A stretch of 36,076 nucleotides of DNA from Rhodoferax sp. GTDB taxonomy: Bacteria > Pseudomonadota > Gammaproteobacteria > Burkholderiales > Burkholderiaceae_C. Position numbers and translations under genes: made by a program. A model generated the notes under the pieces. That model was given only the letters and a program-made list of their open reading frames with translations, made no database searches and was not told the origin of the DNA. Shown here in pieces: positions 21,741-31,329 of the stretch; the stretch's first letter is position 1, and each line of letters begins with the position of its first letter. The stretch lies in NCBI GenBank assembly GCA_013791765.1, contig VMTC01000052.1:1-36076 (forward strand). The letters are read 5' to 3'.

Positions 21741-22079
21741 ACAAATGAACAAGCCCAGTCAGTCGTCTACCAAAGGGTAGGCCGGCTGTGTAACCCAAGC
21801 TTCCAACGGTTTGCCGAAATCAACAAGGTCATCGACAAGGGTCAACCCCCTGATTCGTCCCGCTTACAAAGCAAGTTCCGTAGGCAAGGCGCCCTCATGT
21901 TTTTGACCCATTAGCCGTGTAGGTTTCAAAAAAAGCAAGATGCGCAGCCTAGCGCTATCGCGTTGCATAGGCTGTTGAATTGATGCGGATCTAACCCAAG
22001 ACACATTGGAGACAGTACCAGGCAGCAATTTTTCCCCCGTCGACAAAAAACAAGGTATGGTTAGTCCAAAGCATGTTTT

Positions 22080-22104
22080 GCGAACGTATATTTCGCTATG
22101 CGAA
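22080..22104. promoter_or_regulatory. palindromic operator, pim-operon side, with an extra half site
   Basis: TTCGC-TAT-GCGAA (22092-22104) is the reverse complement of the site at 21728-21740. A further half site GCGAA (22080-22084) lies 7 bases upstream, giving three half sites in 25 bp. The cluster is about 27 bp before the start codon of the first operon gene, suited to block transcription or translation initiation of the operon. Confidence 0.7.
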
Positions 22105-22130
22105 CCAATGTTGATTTGGAGACATCTGAT

Positions 22131-24251
22131 ATGAGCCAGGACCCGTCCACCGAAGTCGTCGCCCGCGAACTGCGCGGCAACATTCTTCTCGTCATGATCA
22201 ATAACCCGCCGGTCAACGCGCTGGGTGTGGCCGTACGGTGCGGCATCGTGGCGGCGATTGACGCAGCCGATGCGGACCCCGCCGTCCAAGCGGTGCTCAT
22301 CATCGGGACAGGACGCAACTTCATCGCAGGCGCAGATATCCGTGAGTTCGGTAAGCCGCCACTAGCGCCGTCACTGCCCGATGTCTGCAACCGGATCGAA
22401 GCCTGCCGCAAACCCGTGGTGGCAGCGATCCATGGCGCGGCGCTGGGCGGTGGACTGGAGATCGCGCTCGCGGCCCACTACCGTTTGGCGGCGACGGATG
22501 TCAAGCTCGGACTGCCTGAGGTTCTGCTGGGCTTGATGCCTGGTGCTGGCGGCACACAACGCACCCCACGTTTGATCGGTGCAAAAGCTGCCTTGGACCT
22601 GATGCTCAGCGGGCGCCACATGGGGGCAGAAGAAGCGCACGCGCTCGGCCTGGTTGACCGGCGGGGGTCCAGCAGTGACATCCTCGCCGATGGCTTGGCG
22701 TACGCGCAGGAATTGCTGGCCACGCAAGCCCCGGTGCGCCGCACGCGCGATGCCCAGGCGCTTTGCGACCAGCAGGCGAGCCGTGCCAGCATCGAGGCCG
22801 TGCGCGCTGAAACAGGCAAGAAGTCACGCGGCCTGTTCTCACCGCTGAAAATTGTGGAGGCGGTTGAGGCTGCTCTCGACAAGTCTTTCGACGAAGGCCT
22901 GCGCATTGAGCGCGAGCTGTTCCTGCAATGCCTGGACAGCCCCCAGCGCGCCGGACTGATCCACGCCTTTTTTGCTGAACGTGAAGTGCTCAAAGCGCCC
23001 GAGACTCGCAACACGAAGCCACGTGCCATCGCGCATGTGGGGGTGGTTGGCGGTGGAACGATGGGCGCCGGCATTGCGGTGGCAGTACTCGATGCGGGCC
23101 TGTCTGTCACGATGATCGAGCGTGACCAAGCGGCGCTGGCACGCGGGCGTGCGCATATCGAAAAAGTCTACAACGGCCTGATCGCCAAGGGTCGCATGAC
23201 AACTGCTGCCAAGGCAGCCAACATGGCGCGCTTCGTCGGCAGCATCTCGTATGACGCACTCGCACCAGCAGATATCGTGATCGAGGCGGTGTTCGAGGAC
23301 ATGGCGGTCAAGCAGGCTGTTTTCGCGGAACTCGACCGCGTGTGTAAACCTGGTGCGGTGCTGGCCACCAACACATCCTATCTCGACATCGATGCCATCG
23401 CCGCCAGCATTTCACGTCCAGCGGACGTCGTGGGCCTGCATTTTTTCTCGCCTGCCAATATCATGAAGTTGCTCGAGATCGTGGTCCCGGCCGAGGTCTC
23501 GGCGGACGTCGTGGCCACCGCGTTCGAACTCGCGAAGAAGCTGCACAAGGTGCCGGTGCGAGCCGGCGTGTGCGACGGCTTTATCGGCAACCGGATTCTC
23601 GCGGCTTATCGCATGGCGGCCGACTACATGATGGAAGACGGCGCCTCGCCCTACCAGATCGACCAGGCCGTGCGTAACTTCGGTTACCCGATGGGGCCGT
23701 TCCAGGTGTCTGACCTGGCTGGCGGTGACATCGGCTGGGCCACGCGAAAACGCAAGGCCGCCACACGCGATCCGCGGGCACGTTACGTGCAAATTGCCGA
23801 CCGCATCTGCGAGCGTGGCTGGTTCGGCCAAAAGACTGGCCGCGGCTACTACCTGTACCCTGAAGGCGCGCGCACCGGAACACCCGACCCTGAGATCGAG
23901 GCCATCATCGATGCCGAGCGCGCGCGGGCCGGCATCACGCCGCGTAGCTTCACCGACGAAGAGATCATGCGCCGCTACATGGCCGCGATGATCAACGAAG
24001 GCGCCAACGTCGTGCACCAGCGCATCGCGCTGCGCCCGCTCGACGTGGACGTAACTTTTCTGTATGGCTACGGCTTTCCGCGCCATCGCGGCGGACCGAT
24101 GAAGTACGCCGACACGGTGGGTCTGCCCAAGGTGCTGGCCGACATCCGCGAATTTGCCAAAGAAGACCCGTTGTTCTGGCAGCCTTCAGCGTTGCTGGTT
24201 GAACTGGTCGAGCACGGCGCCAATTTCGACAGTCTTAATAAATCCGAATAA
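22131..24251 (+). CDS. multifunctional enoyl-CoA hydratase/isomerase and 3-hydroxyacyl-CoA dehydrogenase (PimF/FadB-like)
   Basis: The 706-residue protein joins two enzymes of beta-oxidation. Residues about 10-200 form a crotonase domain with both catalytic glutamates (Glu110 in GGGLE, Glu130 in LPEV, 20 apart as in FadB). Residues about 300-480 form the NAD-binding 3-hydroxyacyl-CoA dehydrogenase domain (VGGGTMGAG, 306-314; [16 protein letters not shown]), followed by two C-terminal 3HCDH domains. The ATG at 22131 has GGAG 9 bases upstream and is preferred to the ATG at 22098, which lies inside the operator. It is the first gene of the operon; the thiolase follows after 20 bp. The match to PimF of dicarboxylate degradation is by recognition. 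Confidence 0.92.
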   Translation: MSQDPSTEVVARELRGNILLVMINNPPVNALGVAVRCGIVAAIDAADADPAVQAVLIIGTGRNFIAGADIREFGKPPLAPSLPDVCNRIEACRKPVVAAIHGAALGGGLEIALAAHYRLAATDVKLGLPEVLLGLMPGAGGTQRTPRLIGAKAALDLMLSGRHMGAEEAHALGLVDRRGSSSDILADGLAYAQELLATQAPVRRTRDAQALCDQQASRASIEAVRAETGKKSRGLFSPLKIVEAVEAALDKSFDEGLRIERELFLQCLDSPQRAGLIHAFFAEREVLKAPETRNTKPRAIAHVGVVGGGTMGAGIAVAVLDAGLSVTMIERDQAALARGRAHIEKVYNGLIAKGRMTTAAKAANMARFVGSISYDALAPADIVIEAVFEDMAVKQAVFAELDRVCKPGAVLATNTSYLDIDAIAASISRPADVVGLHFFSPANIMKLLEIVVPAEVSADVVATAFELAKKLHKVPVRAGVCDGFIGNRILAAYRMAADYMMEDGASPYQIDQAVRNFGYPMGPFQVSDLAGGDIGWATRKRKAATRDPRARYVQIADRICERGWFGQKTGRGYYLYPEGARTGTPDPEIEAIIDAERARAGITPRSFTDEEIMRRYMAAMINEGANVVHQRIALRPLDVDVTFLYGYGFPRHRGGPMKYADTVGLPKVLADIREFAKEDPLFWQPSALLVELVEHGANFDSLNKSE

Positions 24252-24271
24252 CCACGTTTCAGGAACACATC

Positions 24272-25453
24272 ATGCGCGAAGCCGTCATCGTTTCTACCGC
24301 CCGCACGCCGCTGACCAAGGCGCACCGGGGCGAATTCAATATCACGCCTGGCGCTACGCTCGCAGCCTTCGCGGTTCGCGCCGCGGTGGAGCGCGCTGGC
24401 ATCGACCCCGCGTTGATCGAGGACGCGATCCTCGGTTGCGGGTATCCGGAAGGCACGACCGGCCGCAACGTGGCGCGTCAGGCCATCATCCGCGCAGGTC
24501 TACCGATCACGATTGCTGGTGCCACAGTGAGCCGCTTCTGTGCCTCCGGGCTACAGGCCATCGCCATGGCCGCGGGACGCATCATCGTCGAGGGTGCACC
24601 GGCCATGATTGCAGGCGGCGTAGAAAGTATTTCGCACATCCGCACCAGGCAGGATGGCGATAGCGGCATCAACCCCTGGATCGTCATACACAAGCCCGAG
24701 TTGTACCTGTCGATGATCGAAACCGCCGACATTGTTGCCGCACGTTATGGCATCGGACGCGAGGCACAGGATCGCTTCTCTGCGCAGAGCCAGCGCAAGA
24801 CCGAGGAGGCGCAACTTGCCGGCCGCTACCAAGCAGAAATCGTTTCGTGCACGACCGAGATGGCTATGACAGACAAAGAAACTAAAGTCGTGACCCATAG
24901 AGAGGTGACTGTGGATGCGGATACCTGTAACCGGCGCGGGACCACGTACGAAGGCTTGGCCAAGTTGGCGCCGGTGAATGGCCCGGACAAGTTCGTCACC
25001 GCCGGAAATTCCTCTCAACTCTCCGACGGCGCCTCTGCTTGCGTGATGATGGAGGCCAAGGAAGCAGAGCGCGCAAATCTCGAGCCGCTTGGCTGCTTTC
25101 GAGGCCTCGCACTTGCCGGTTGCGAGCCCGACGAAATGGGCATCGGCCCGGTGTTCGCGGTACCAAAATTGCTGGCACGTCACGGCCTGAAGGTTGACGA
25201 TATTGGTTTGTGGGAACTCAACGAGGCATTCGCTTCGCAGTCGATCTATTGCCAACAGCGACTCGGCATCCCAGATGAGCGACTTAACGTCAATGGGGGT
25301 GCGATTTCCATCGGACATCCATTCGGCATGACCGGCTCGCGCCTCACAGGCCACCTGTTGATTGAAGGAAAACGGCGCGGCGTGAAATACGGGGTAGTCA
25401 CCATGTGCATCGCCGGCGGCATGGGCGCCGCAGGGCTGTTTGAGATTTATTGA
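24272..25453 (+). CDS. acetyl-CoA C-acyltransferase (thiolase; PimB-like)
   Basis: The enzyme cleaves 3-ketoacyl-CoA with CoA to release acetyl-CoA. The 393-residue protein has the nucleophilic Cys90 ([14 protein letters not shown]), His349 ([14 protein letters not shown]) and Cys379 ([15 protein letters not shown]), so the active site is complete. AGGAAC precedes ATG 24272. It lies between the multifunctional gene and the acyl-CoA dehydrogenase pair, with 20 and 11 bp gaps, in one operon. The gene content matches the pim cluster of Rhodopseudomonas; the chain-length preference is not visible. Confidence 0.93.
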   Translation: MREAVIVSTARTPLTKAHRGEFNITPGATLAAFAVRAAVERAGIDPALIEDAILGCGYPEGTTGRNVARQAIIRAGLPITIAGATVSRFCASGLQAIAMAAGRIIVEGAPAMIAGGVESISHIRTRQDGDSGINPWIVIHKPELYLSMIETADIVAARYGIGREAQDRFSAQSQRKTEEAQLAGRYQAEIVSCTTEMAMTDKETKVVTHREVTVDADTCNRRGTTYEGLAKLAPVNGPDKFVTAGNSSQLSDGASACVMMEAKEAERANLEPLGCFRGLALAGCEPDEMGIGPVFAVPKLLARHGLKVDDIGLWELNEAFASQSIYCQQRLGIPDERLNVNGGAISIGHPFGMTGSRLTGHLLIEGKRRGVKYGVVTMCIAGGMGAAGLFEIY

Positions 25454-25464
25454 GGAGAATTGGC

Positions 25465-26673
25465 ATGGATTTGAATTTCACCACTGAAGAAGAAAACTTT
25501 CGCAGCGAAGTGCGCACTTTCCTGGCCGACAAACTGCCGGCCCGTTTGTCAGGCAAGGTCGCCAACGGCAAACACCTGTCCAAGGCGGATATGCAGGAAT
25601 GGCATGCCATCCTCAACGCGCGCGGCTGGCTCGCCAACCATTGGCCCGAGCAGTACGGCGGTCCCGGCTGGAGCGCGGTCGAAAAATTTATCTTTGAGCA
25701 TGAGTGCTGCCTCGCCAGCACACCGCGTATCGTTCCCTTCGGCGTCAACATGCTGGGGCCTGTGCTGATCAAGTTTGGCAACGAGGCACAGAAGAGCCAC
25801 TGGCTTCCTCGCATTCTCGACGGGTCCGACTGGTGGTGCCAGGGCTACTCAGAGACAGGCGCGGGCTCTGACCTGGCGGCCGTCAGCACCACAGCCATGC
25901 GCGGCCACGATGCGCAGGGTGAACACTATATTGTTAACGGCCAAAAGGCCTGGACCACGCTAGGCCAGCACGCCAACATGATCTTCTGCCTAGTGCGCAC
26001 CAACCGCGAGGCAAAGAAGCAGCAAGGCATTAGCTTCCTTTTGATCGACATGAGGACGCCCGGCGTTGAAGTACGCCCCGTCATCACCCTTGACGGCGTA
26101 CACGAAGTCAACGAGGTGTTCTTCACCGATGTGCGTGTTCCGGTAGAAAACCTGGTCGGCGAGGAGGACAAGGGCTGGACTTGCGCCAAGTATTTGTTGA
26201 CCTACGAGCGTACCAATATCGCCGGCATCGGGCTTTCCGTCGCTGCCTTGGAGCGGCTCAAGGGCGTTGCCGCGCAGCAGACAAAAGGCGGTCAACCGCT
26301 GGCAGAGGACCCGTTGTTTGCCGCCCGTATGGCGCGTGTCGAGATCGACCTTGAGAACATGAAAACCACTAACCTGCGCATGATCGCGGCTGTCGTTGGT
26401 GGTGGCGTGCCAGGGGCAGAAAGCTCCATGCTAAAGATTCGCGGCACACAGATCCGTCAGGAGATATCGTCATTGAACCGACGCGCCATGGGGCCCTATG
26501 CGCGGCCTTTCATGAAAGAAGCGCTAGAGGACGGCTATACCGGGATGCAAGTTGGACCCGAGGCTGCAGCCAGTGCGGCGGCGCTTTACTTCAACAACCG
26601 CAAGTTGTCAATTTTTGGCGGCTCTAACGAGATTCAGAAAAACATTATCTCCAAGATGATTCTTGGACTGTGA
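25465..26673 (+). CDS. pimC: pimeloyl-CoA dehydrogenase-like large subunit
   Basis: This is a FAD-dependent acyl-CoA dehydrogenase subunit of 402 residues. It shows WCQGYSETGAGSDLAA (flavin-proximal loop), NGQKAWTT and the C-terminal RKLSIFGGSNEIQKNIISK. The canonical catalytic YEG is FGG here, so the base glutamate of homotetrameric enzymes is missing at that place. Such proteins usually work as heteromers with a second, shorter subunit, which is the next gene. GAGGAG 8 bases before ATG 25465 decides the start over an upstream TTG. The large-subunit name rests on similarity to PimC. Confidence 0.88.
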   Translation: MDLNFTTEEENFRSEVRTFLADKLPARLSGKVANGKHLSKADMQEWHAILNARGWLANHWPEQYGGPGWSAVEKFIFEHECCLASTPRIVPFGVNMLGPVLIKFGNEAQKSHWLPRILDGSDWWCQGYSETGAGSDLAAVSTTAMRGHDAQGEHYIVNGQKAWTTLGQHANMIFCLVRTNREAKKQQGISFLLIDMRTPGVEVRPVITLDGVHEVNEVFFTDVRVPVENLVGEEDKGWTCAKYLLTYERTNIAGIGLSVAALERLKGVAAQQTKGGQPLAEDPLFAARMARVEIDLENMKTTNLRMIAAVVGGGVPGAESSMLKIRGTQIRQEISSLNRRAMGPYARPFMKEALEDGYTGMQVGPEAAASAAALYFNNRKLSIFGGSNEIQKNIISKMILGL

Positions 26674-26683
26674 GGGTACGAAC

Positions 26684-27826
26684 ATGAACTTTGAACACAC
26701 AGAAGAACGGCGCATGCTGGCTGACAGCCTGAACCGCTTTATCGCGGAGCAGTACACCTTCGAAAAACGCGATCAAATCGCCAAATCGCCAAATGGTTTC
26801 AGCCCTGAAATTTGGCAGAATTTTGCCGACCTGGGCGTGATCGGCGCCTTGTTTCGGGAGGCCGATGGCGGCTTCGGCGGCGGCGGTTTTGATATTGCAG
26901 TGGTCTTTGAGGCGCTTGGTCGCGGCTTGGTGGTCGAGCCACTTCTTGGTAGTGCGGTGCTAGCGGGCGAGGCGATTGCCAGTGCTGGCGATGAGGCGCA
27001 AAAAACCGTCCTGGCCGACATCATCGGCGGCACCACTATCGCAGCCCTCGCGCATGACGAACCCGACTCGCACTACGAACTGGCCCGGGTGCTGACCCGC
27101 GCCGAGCGCAGCACTACTGGCTGGGTGCTGAACGGCGCCAAAGCTGTCGTGTTGCAAGGGGAGCAGGCCGACTTGTTCGTCGTCTCAGCTCGAACTGCAG
27201 GAGCGGCGGACGATGAGGCCGGCATCTCACTGTTCTTGGTTTCGGCGAAAGCGCCCGGATTGGTCGTGCTTGGCTGCCCTTCCATCGATGGTGGTCGTGT
27301 CGCTGAACTCAGTTTGAGCGGTGTGGCCCTTGGCACGGATGCGTTGCTGGGCGCCGAGGGGCAAGGATACGCGACGCTTGAGCGTGCCATCGGCCGCGGT
27401 GTATTGGCGCTGTGTGCCGAGTCACTGGGTGCTATGGAAGCGGCCAAGTCGGCTACGCTGGAGTACCTGCGCACACGTAAGCAATTTGGCGTCTTCATTG
27501 GAAGCTTTCAGGCCCTGCAGCACCGCATGGCGGACTTGCTGCTGGAGATAGAGCAAGCTCGCTCAGCCGTGATCAATGCTGCTGCGGCGCTTGATGCGGA
27601 CCGGCTGACGCGCGAACGCGCTTTGTCGGCGGCAAAGTTCAGCATCGGACGAATCGGTGCACTGGTATCCGAGGAGAGCATCCAGATGCACGGCGGCATT
27701 GGTATGACCTGGGAATTGCCGTTGGCCCACTACGCCAAACGCCTGATCATGATCGACCACCAACTCGGCGATGAAGATCATCATCTACAGCGTTTCATCG
27801 CTCTTGGCAAGCAGATGGCGGTATGA
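26684..27826 (+). CDS. pimD: pimeloyl-CoA dehydrogenase-like small subunit
   Basis: The 380-residue partner of the preceding dehydrogenase starts MNFEHTEERRMLADSLNRF and has the Gly-rich READGGFGGGGFDIAVVFEALGRG split over two segments, REQFG-like RKQFGVFIGSFQALQHR (about 267-281) and the C-terminal QMHGGIGMTWELPLAHYAKR. GAGGG precedes ATG 26684. It begins 10 bp after pimC and its end overlaps the next gene by 4 bp (ATGA), so all are translated together. It likely forms an alpha2-beta2 enzyme with PimC that introduces the 2,3 double bond; electrons would go to ETF (family knowledge). Confidence 0.88.
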   Translation: MNFEHTEERRMLADSLNRFIAEQYTFEKRDQIAKSPNGFSPEIWQNFADLGVIGALFREADGGFGGGGFDIAVVFEALGRGLVVEPLLGSAVLAGEAIASAGDEAQKTVLADIIGGTTIAALAHDEPDSHYELARVLTRAERSTTGWVLNGAKAVVLQGEQADLFVVSARTAGAADDEAGISLFLVSAKAPGLVVLGCPSIDGGRVAELSLSGVALGTDALLGAEGQGYATLERAIGRGVLALCAESLGAMEAAKSATLEYLRTRKQFGVFIGSFQALQHRMADLLLEIEQARSAVINAAAALDADRLTRERALSAAKFSIGRIGALVSEESIQMHGGIGMTWELPLAHYAKRLIMIDHQLGDEDHHLQRFIALGKQMAV

Positions 27827-28629
27827 GCACCGCCGTATTGATTCGACAGGAAGGCGCGGTCCGCATCCTGATCAACAATAACCCGGCCAAGCGCAACGCC
27901 ATAACGGCAGGACTGTATGCCGAGTTACCGGCGGCGCTAGCCGAGGCACAGGCAGATGCCGGCGTTCGTGCCATCGTTCTGACTGGCGCTGGTGATTTCT
28001 TTTGCTCGGGAGGTGACCTGAACCAGCTTGCCAAGCGCCGCGCGATGGCACCCGCACAGCGGCGCGAGGGGCTGGAAGGTCTGCATGATTTAATCCGCGC
28101 GATCCGCAATTGCAGCAAGCCTGTGATCGCCGCCGTTGAAGGCGGTGCGGCGGGGGCCGGGCTGTCGATCGCGCTCGCATGTGACATGCTGGTGGTGGCG
28201 AAGAATGCCTTCTTCTCCGTGACTTACGTCAAAGTCGGTCTGACACCAGACGGCGGAGTCACCGCATTCCTGTCAGAGTTCGTCTCGCGCCAGATGCTGA
28301 TGGAAATGTGCCTGACCGGTGACCGCATCACGGGTGAGCGTCTGCACGCGATGGGCGCCGTCAACCGGCTTGTTGAAAGAGGTGCAGCACTAAATGAGGC
28401 CATCGCCCTGGCCGAGCGACTTGCTACTGCCCCGGCGCGAGCAAGCGCGCGAATCAAGACGCTCTGCGCGAACGCTTTCAGTGCCGATCTGGACGCTCAA
28501 ATGGAGCTTGAAGCGCAGTTGATGGTCGAGTCGCAAGGTGACGATGAAGCAGCCGAAGGCATTGGCGCCTTCCTGGAAAAACGCACGCCGGAATTCGTCG
28601 CGCTGAGCGGTACGCCATATGCGCATTGA
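27823..28629 (+). CDS. enoyl-CoA hydratase/isomerase family protein, isomerase-like active site
   Basis: A 268-residue crotonase-fold protein in the place of pimE. The oxyanion-hole segments are present (CSGGDLNQ, about 61-68; EGGAAGAGLSIALACD, about 106-121). Both glutamates of true hydratases are absent (Ser115 and Tyr135 stand there). Instead it has Asp143 in GLTPDGG, the pattern of PaaG-type isomerases. It may therefore shift double bonds, while the multifunctional protein does the hydration. It overlaps pimD by 4 bp (ATGA) and is the last tightly packed gene of the operon; 59 bp separate it from the CoA-transferase gene. Confidence 0.88.
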   Translation: MSTAVLIRQEGAVRILINNNPAKRNAITAGLYAELPAALAEAQADAGVRAIVLTGAGDFFCSGGDLNQLAKRRAMAPAQRREGLEGLHDLIRAIRNCSKPVIAAVEGGAAGAGLSIALACDMLVVAKNAFFSVTYVKVGLTPDGGVTAFLSEFVSRQMLMEMCLTGDRITGERLHAMGAVNRLVERGAALNEAIALAERLATAPARASARIKTLCANAFSADLDAQMELEAQLMVESQGDDEAAEGIGAFLEKRTPEFVALSGTPYAH

Positions 28630-28688
28630 TTCCGATCACTGCCGTCTGTTGCCACTGTAAATGAACTTTTTTAATCGTTGAAATAGTC

Positions 28689-29897
28689 ATGCCCAATACA
28701 AATTCTTCGCTACCGCTGACGGGTGTGCGCGTTCTCGATCTTTCCCGCATCCTGGCAGGGCCGTGGTGCGCCATGGTGCTGGGAGATCTCGGTGCCGAAG
28801 TGATCAAAGTCGAGCACCCTGAGCGAGGCGACGATACGCGCGATTGGGGGCTGCGCATTGGTGCGACCGAGACAGCCTACTTCAACAGTGTTAACCGCAA
28901 CAAGCGATCCATCACCCTTGACCTGCAGACTCCAGAAGGCCAGGAGATCGCCAGCGCCCTCGCGCTGAAAAGCGATGTCGTAATTCAGAATTTCAAATTT
29001 GGCGGAATAGAGAAAATGGGGCTCGGCTACGAGCAGTTGAGCGCTGAGCACCCGGAGTTGATCTACTGCTCAATCACGGGCTATGACCGCACTGGCCCGG
29101 AAGCCGCACGCCCTGGCTATGACCTCGTGATCCAGGGTGAGGCCGGTCTGATGGCGCTCAACGGCGAGGCTAATCAGCCACCGTTGAAGTTCGGCGTTGC
29201 TGTGGTCGACATGGTCACTGGCATGTACGCTGCCCAAGCCATTCTGGCAGCACTGTTTGAGCGTGAAAAGACAGGCAAAGGCCGGCACATAGGCATGGCG
29301 TTGTTTGATTGCGGCCTGATGATCACGGCGTACTATGGGCTGGAGGCCTTGCTTAAAGGTGAAGATCCGCCGCGCTACGGCAATGCGCATCCATCCATCA
29401 TGCCCTATGGTGTTTACGACGCGCAAGACGGACCTTTGGTCGTTGCATGCGGCAACAACAGCCAGTTCACGCGTTTTTGCACTGACGTGATTGAGCGCCC
29501 CGATCTGGCAGCCGATGAACGCTTCAAGACCAACCTCAACCGCACCGCCAATCGGGAGATATTGGTGCCCGAGATCAAGCGCGAACTGTTGAGCAGGAAA
29601 CGCAAGGACTTACTTGATCGCATGACCCTCGCCGGGATACCTTGCGGTGAGGTGGCTGGCTTGCATGAGGCGCTGACTTCCAAGCGAGCTGTAGATGCGG
29701 GGCTCGTGACAACCCTGCCTCACGCCGATGCGGGCAGCGTGAATGTAATGGCACCGCCCTATCGCTTCGATGGTGTGCGCTTGCCTGTGCGGAGCGCGCC
29801 ACCTGGATTGGGAGAGGGTACGAAGCAGGTTCTCCAGACGCTGCTCGGACTGTCCGATGAGAAGATATCCGAGTTAGAGGCAAGCGGCGTCGTTTGA
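28689..29897 (+). CDS. CaiB/BaiF (class III) CoA-transferase
   Basis: This family moves CoA between acids through an aspartyl-CoA thioester. The 402-residue protein has the N-terminal VRVLDLSRILAGPWCAMVLG (14-33), IKVEHPERGDDTR (39-51), NRNKRSITLDL and the catalytic aspartate in RPGYDLVIQGEAG (Asp145). Length is normal. It follows the crotonase gene by 59 bp and precedes the transporter. Since the nearby ligase gene is destroyed, it is the best candidate to activate the imported acid, with succinyl-CoA or acetyl-CoA as donor. Dicarboxylates such as glutarate are known substrates of related enzymes. Donor and acceptor are inferred. Confidence 0.92.
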   Translation: MPNTNSSLPLTGVRVLDLSRILAGPWCAMVLGDLGAEVIKVEHPERGDDTRDWGLRIGATETAYFNSVNRNKRSITLDLQTPEGQEIASALALKSDVVIQNFKFGGIEKMGLGYEQLSAEHPELIYCSITGYDRTGPEAARPGYDLVIQGEAGLMALNGEANQPPLKFGVAVVDMVTGMYAAQAILAALFEREKTGKGRHIGMALFDCGLMITAYYGLEALLKGEDPPRYGNAHPSIMPYGVYDAQDGPLVVACGNNSQFTRFCTDVIERPDLAADERFKTNLNRTANREILVPEIKRELLSRKRKDLLDRMTLAGIPCGEVAGLHEALTSKRAVDAGLVTTLPHADAGSVNVMAPPYRFDGVRLPVRSAPPGLGEGTKQVLQTLLGLSDEKISELEASGVV

Positions 29898-29928
29898 CTT
29901 TTCAAGCGGGCAGCGTATGAATTTATTG

Positions 29929-30044
29929 AAAGGAGCGCGATATGTTCAATCAATAGACAGAACAGAACAGGAAAGAGTGCGGCACCTTAGTGGTAGCACG
30001 CGCCGCGCATTGCAATTGCAAATGAGTCCTCAGGAGGACCTGAG
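29929..30044 (+). promoter_or_regulatory. leader of the transporter operon with a four-codon ORF and a hairpin
   Basis: AAAGGAG (29929-29935) is an excellent ribosome binding site 6 bases before ATG 29942, but the frame is only MFNQ and TAG (29954-29956). Further on, CTCAGG-AGGA-CCTGAG (30029-30044) forms a stem-loop holding an AGGAGG sequence, about 35 bases before the true start of the binding-protein gene. The four-codon ORF could be a leader peptide or the remains of a lost gene. Confidence 0.4.
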
Positions 30045-30078
30045 CGAAATAATTAAATTAACTAGTGAGACGAAAACA

Positions 30079-31248
30079 ATGAAAACTACTTATAGACGCA
30101 TAGGACTGGCAGCATTGGTGGCATGTGGGCTAGGATTGTCCGCTGCCCAGGCAGATGAATTATTGGTCGGTGTCGAGCTGCCCCTGACCGGCACCTTAGC
30201 CCGCGTCGGTGCGGGGATGCATGAAGGAATCATGGTTGCTGCTGACGTCTTTAACAAGAAAAACACCAAGCACCAGATCAAAATCATCACGGTCGACAAT
30301 GAGTCAGCACCCGCCAAGGCTATTGCGGCCGTTGAAAAACTGGCGAGCCAGGGTGTGCTTGCCATTGATGGCGGTTACGGCTCCAATAATATTGCACCAG
30401 CATCAGATGCAGCCAACAAGCTCGGCCTGGTCTATGTCACGTCAGGCGGCGTTGATGATAGTCTGGTTAATAGCGGCCGGAAGAACTTCTTTCGAATTAA
30501 CAATTCCGCTGGTTATCAGAAGGCCATGGTCGGACTTCTAGACGATCTGAAGGTCAAGTCTGTTTCCATTTTGTATTCGACCAAAGAAGCAACGTCTGCT
30601 CTTGCCCATGAGCTCGAGAAAACTCTGAAACCCAAAGGCGTTACCGTGGTAGTCCACGCTTTCGACCCGGCGATCACTGATTTCAAGCCGATCATCAATA
30701 AGGTGAAATTGCAGGATAAATCCGAAGTCATCGCAATGGTTGGTTACGAAAACGACTACGTCGGAATTCTTCGCGCTGCCCGGGTGCTGAAACCCAATGT
30801 CAAAGCGGTGGTCGGCGTCTGGTCGTTGGCTACGCCCAAAATGGCAGCGGACTTTCCAGACCTGATGCCCAATGTTTATGGTACCGCTGTGCTACCGTTT
30901 CCTGCAGAGTTCAAGACGCCCGAAGGTAAATCATTTAGCGAGGCATATCAAAGAATATATAAGAAGGAGCCTGACTATCTGGGCCAGTTCGGTTATGTTC
31001 AGTCGATGTTATTGTTCAACGCGATCGCTCGCGCTGCTGACAAAGGAACCTTGAAAAAAGACGGTATCGCCGAAGAGATGCGCAAGACCGATAGTGAAAC
31101 ATTAATTGGTCGCGTTCAGTTCAGTAGCAATGGCGACAACTTGAATTTCAGCCATCGCATGGGCCAACATCAAGGCAATAAGATTGTCATCGTCTGGCCC
31201 CAAGCAGATGCAACCGGCAAGGCCAATTTCCCAGGCGTGCCTTGGTAG
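30079..31248 (+). CDS. livK: Liv-type ABC transporter, periplasmic substrate-binding protein
   Basis: This periplasmic protein captures the substrate for the LivHMGF importer. Of 389 residues, 1-27 form a signal peptide (MKTTYRRIGLAALVACGLGL, cleaved near AQA-DE). The mature part is a type I periplasmic binding fold (Peripla_BP_6), with GVELPLTGTLARVGAGMHEG, ATSALAHELEKTLKPKGV and EPDYLGQFGYVQSMLLFNA. The open frame begins at 29917, but ATG 30079 gives the signal peptide and is chosen. Liv-type receptors bind amino acids, aromatic acids, dicarboxylates or fatty acids; with the pim-like operon upstream, an organic acid is more likely than leucine. Confidence 0.9.
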   Translation: MKTTYRRIGLAALVACGLGLSAAQADELLVGVELPLTGTLARVGAGMHEGIMVAADVFNKKNTKHQIKIITVDNESAPAKAIAAVEKLASQGVLAIDGGYGSNNIAPASDAANKLGLVYVTSGGVDDSLVNSGRKNFFRINNSAGYQKAMVGLLDDLKVKSVSILYSTKEATSALAHELEKTLKPKGVTVVVHAFDPAITDFKPIINKVKLQDKSEVIAMVGYENDYVGILRAARVLKPNVKAVVGVWSLATPKMAADFPDLMPNVYGTAVLPFPAEFKTPEGKSFSEAYQRIYKKEPDYLGQFGYVQSMLLFNAIARAADKGTLKKDGIAEEMRKTDSETLIGRVQFSSNGDNLNFSHRMGQHQGNKIVIVWPQADATGKANFPGVPW

Positions 31249-31329
31249 GCAAGACTTCAGGAGCGGAAGAGTTGGCACTGACTGCGGTGCTGACTCTTCG
31301 GTGTCCCAACAAATCAACGGGATGATGTT

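Larger units (their letters stand above)
21622..22130. other. divergent regulatory region between iclR and the pim-like operon
   Basis: This roughly 510-bp stretch has no supported gene. It holds the two 13-bp palindromes listed separately. Its length is large for a divergent promoter. The segment 21990-22040 includes ACATTGGAGACAGTACCAGG, which looks like a ribosome binding site without a gene behind it, so part of the region may be left over from a lost gene. Confidence 0.4.
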
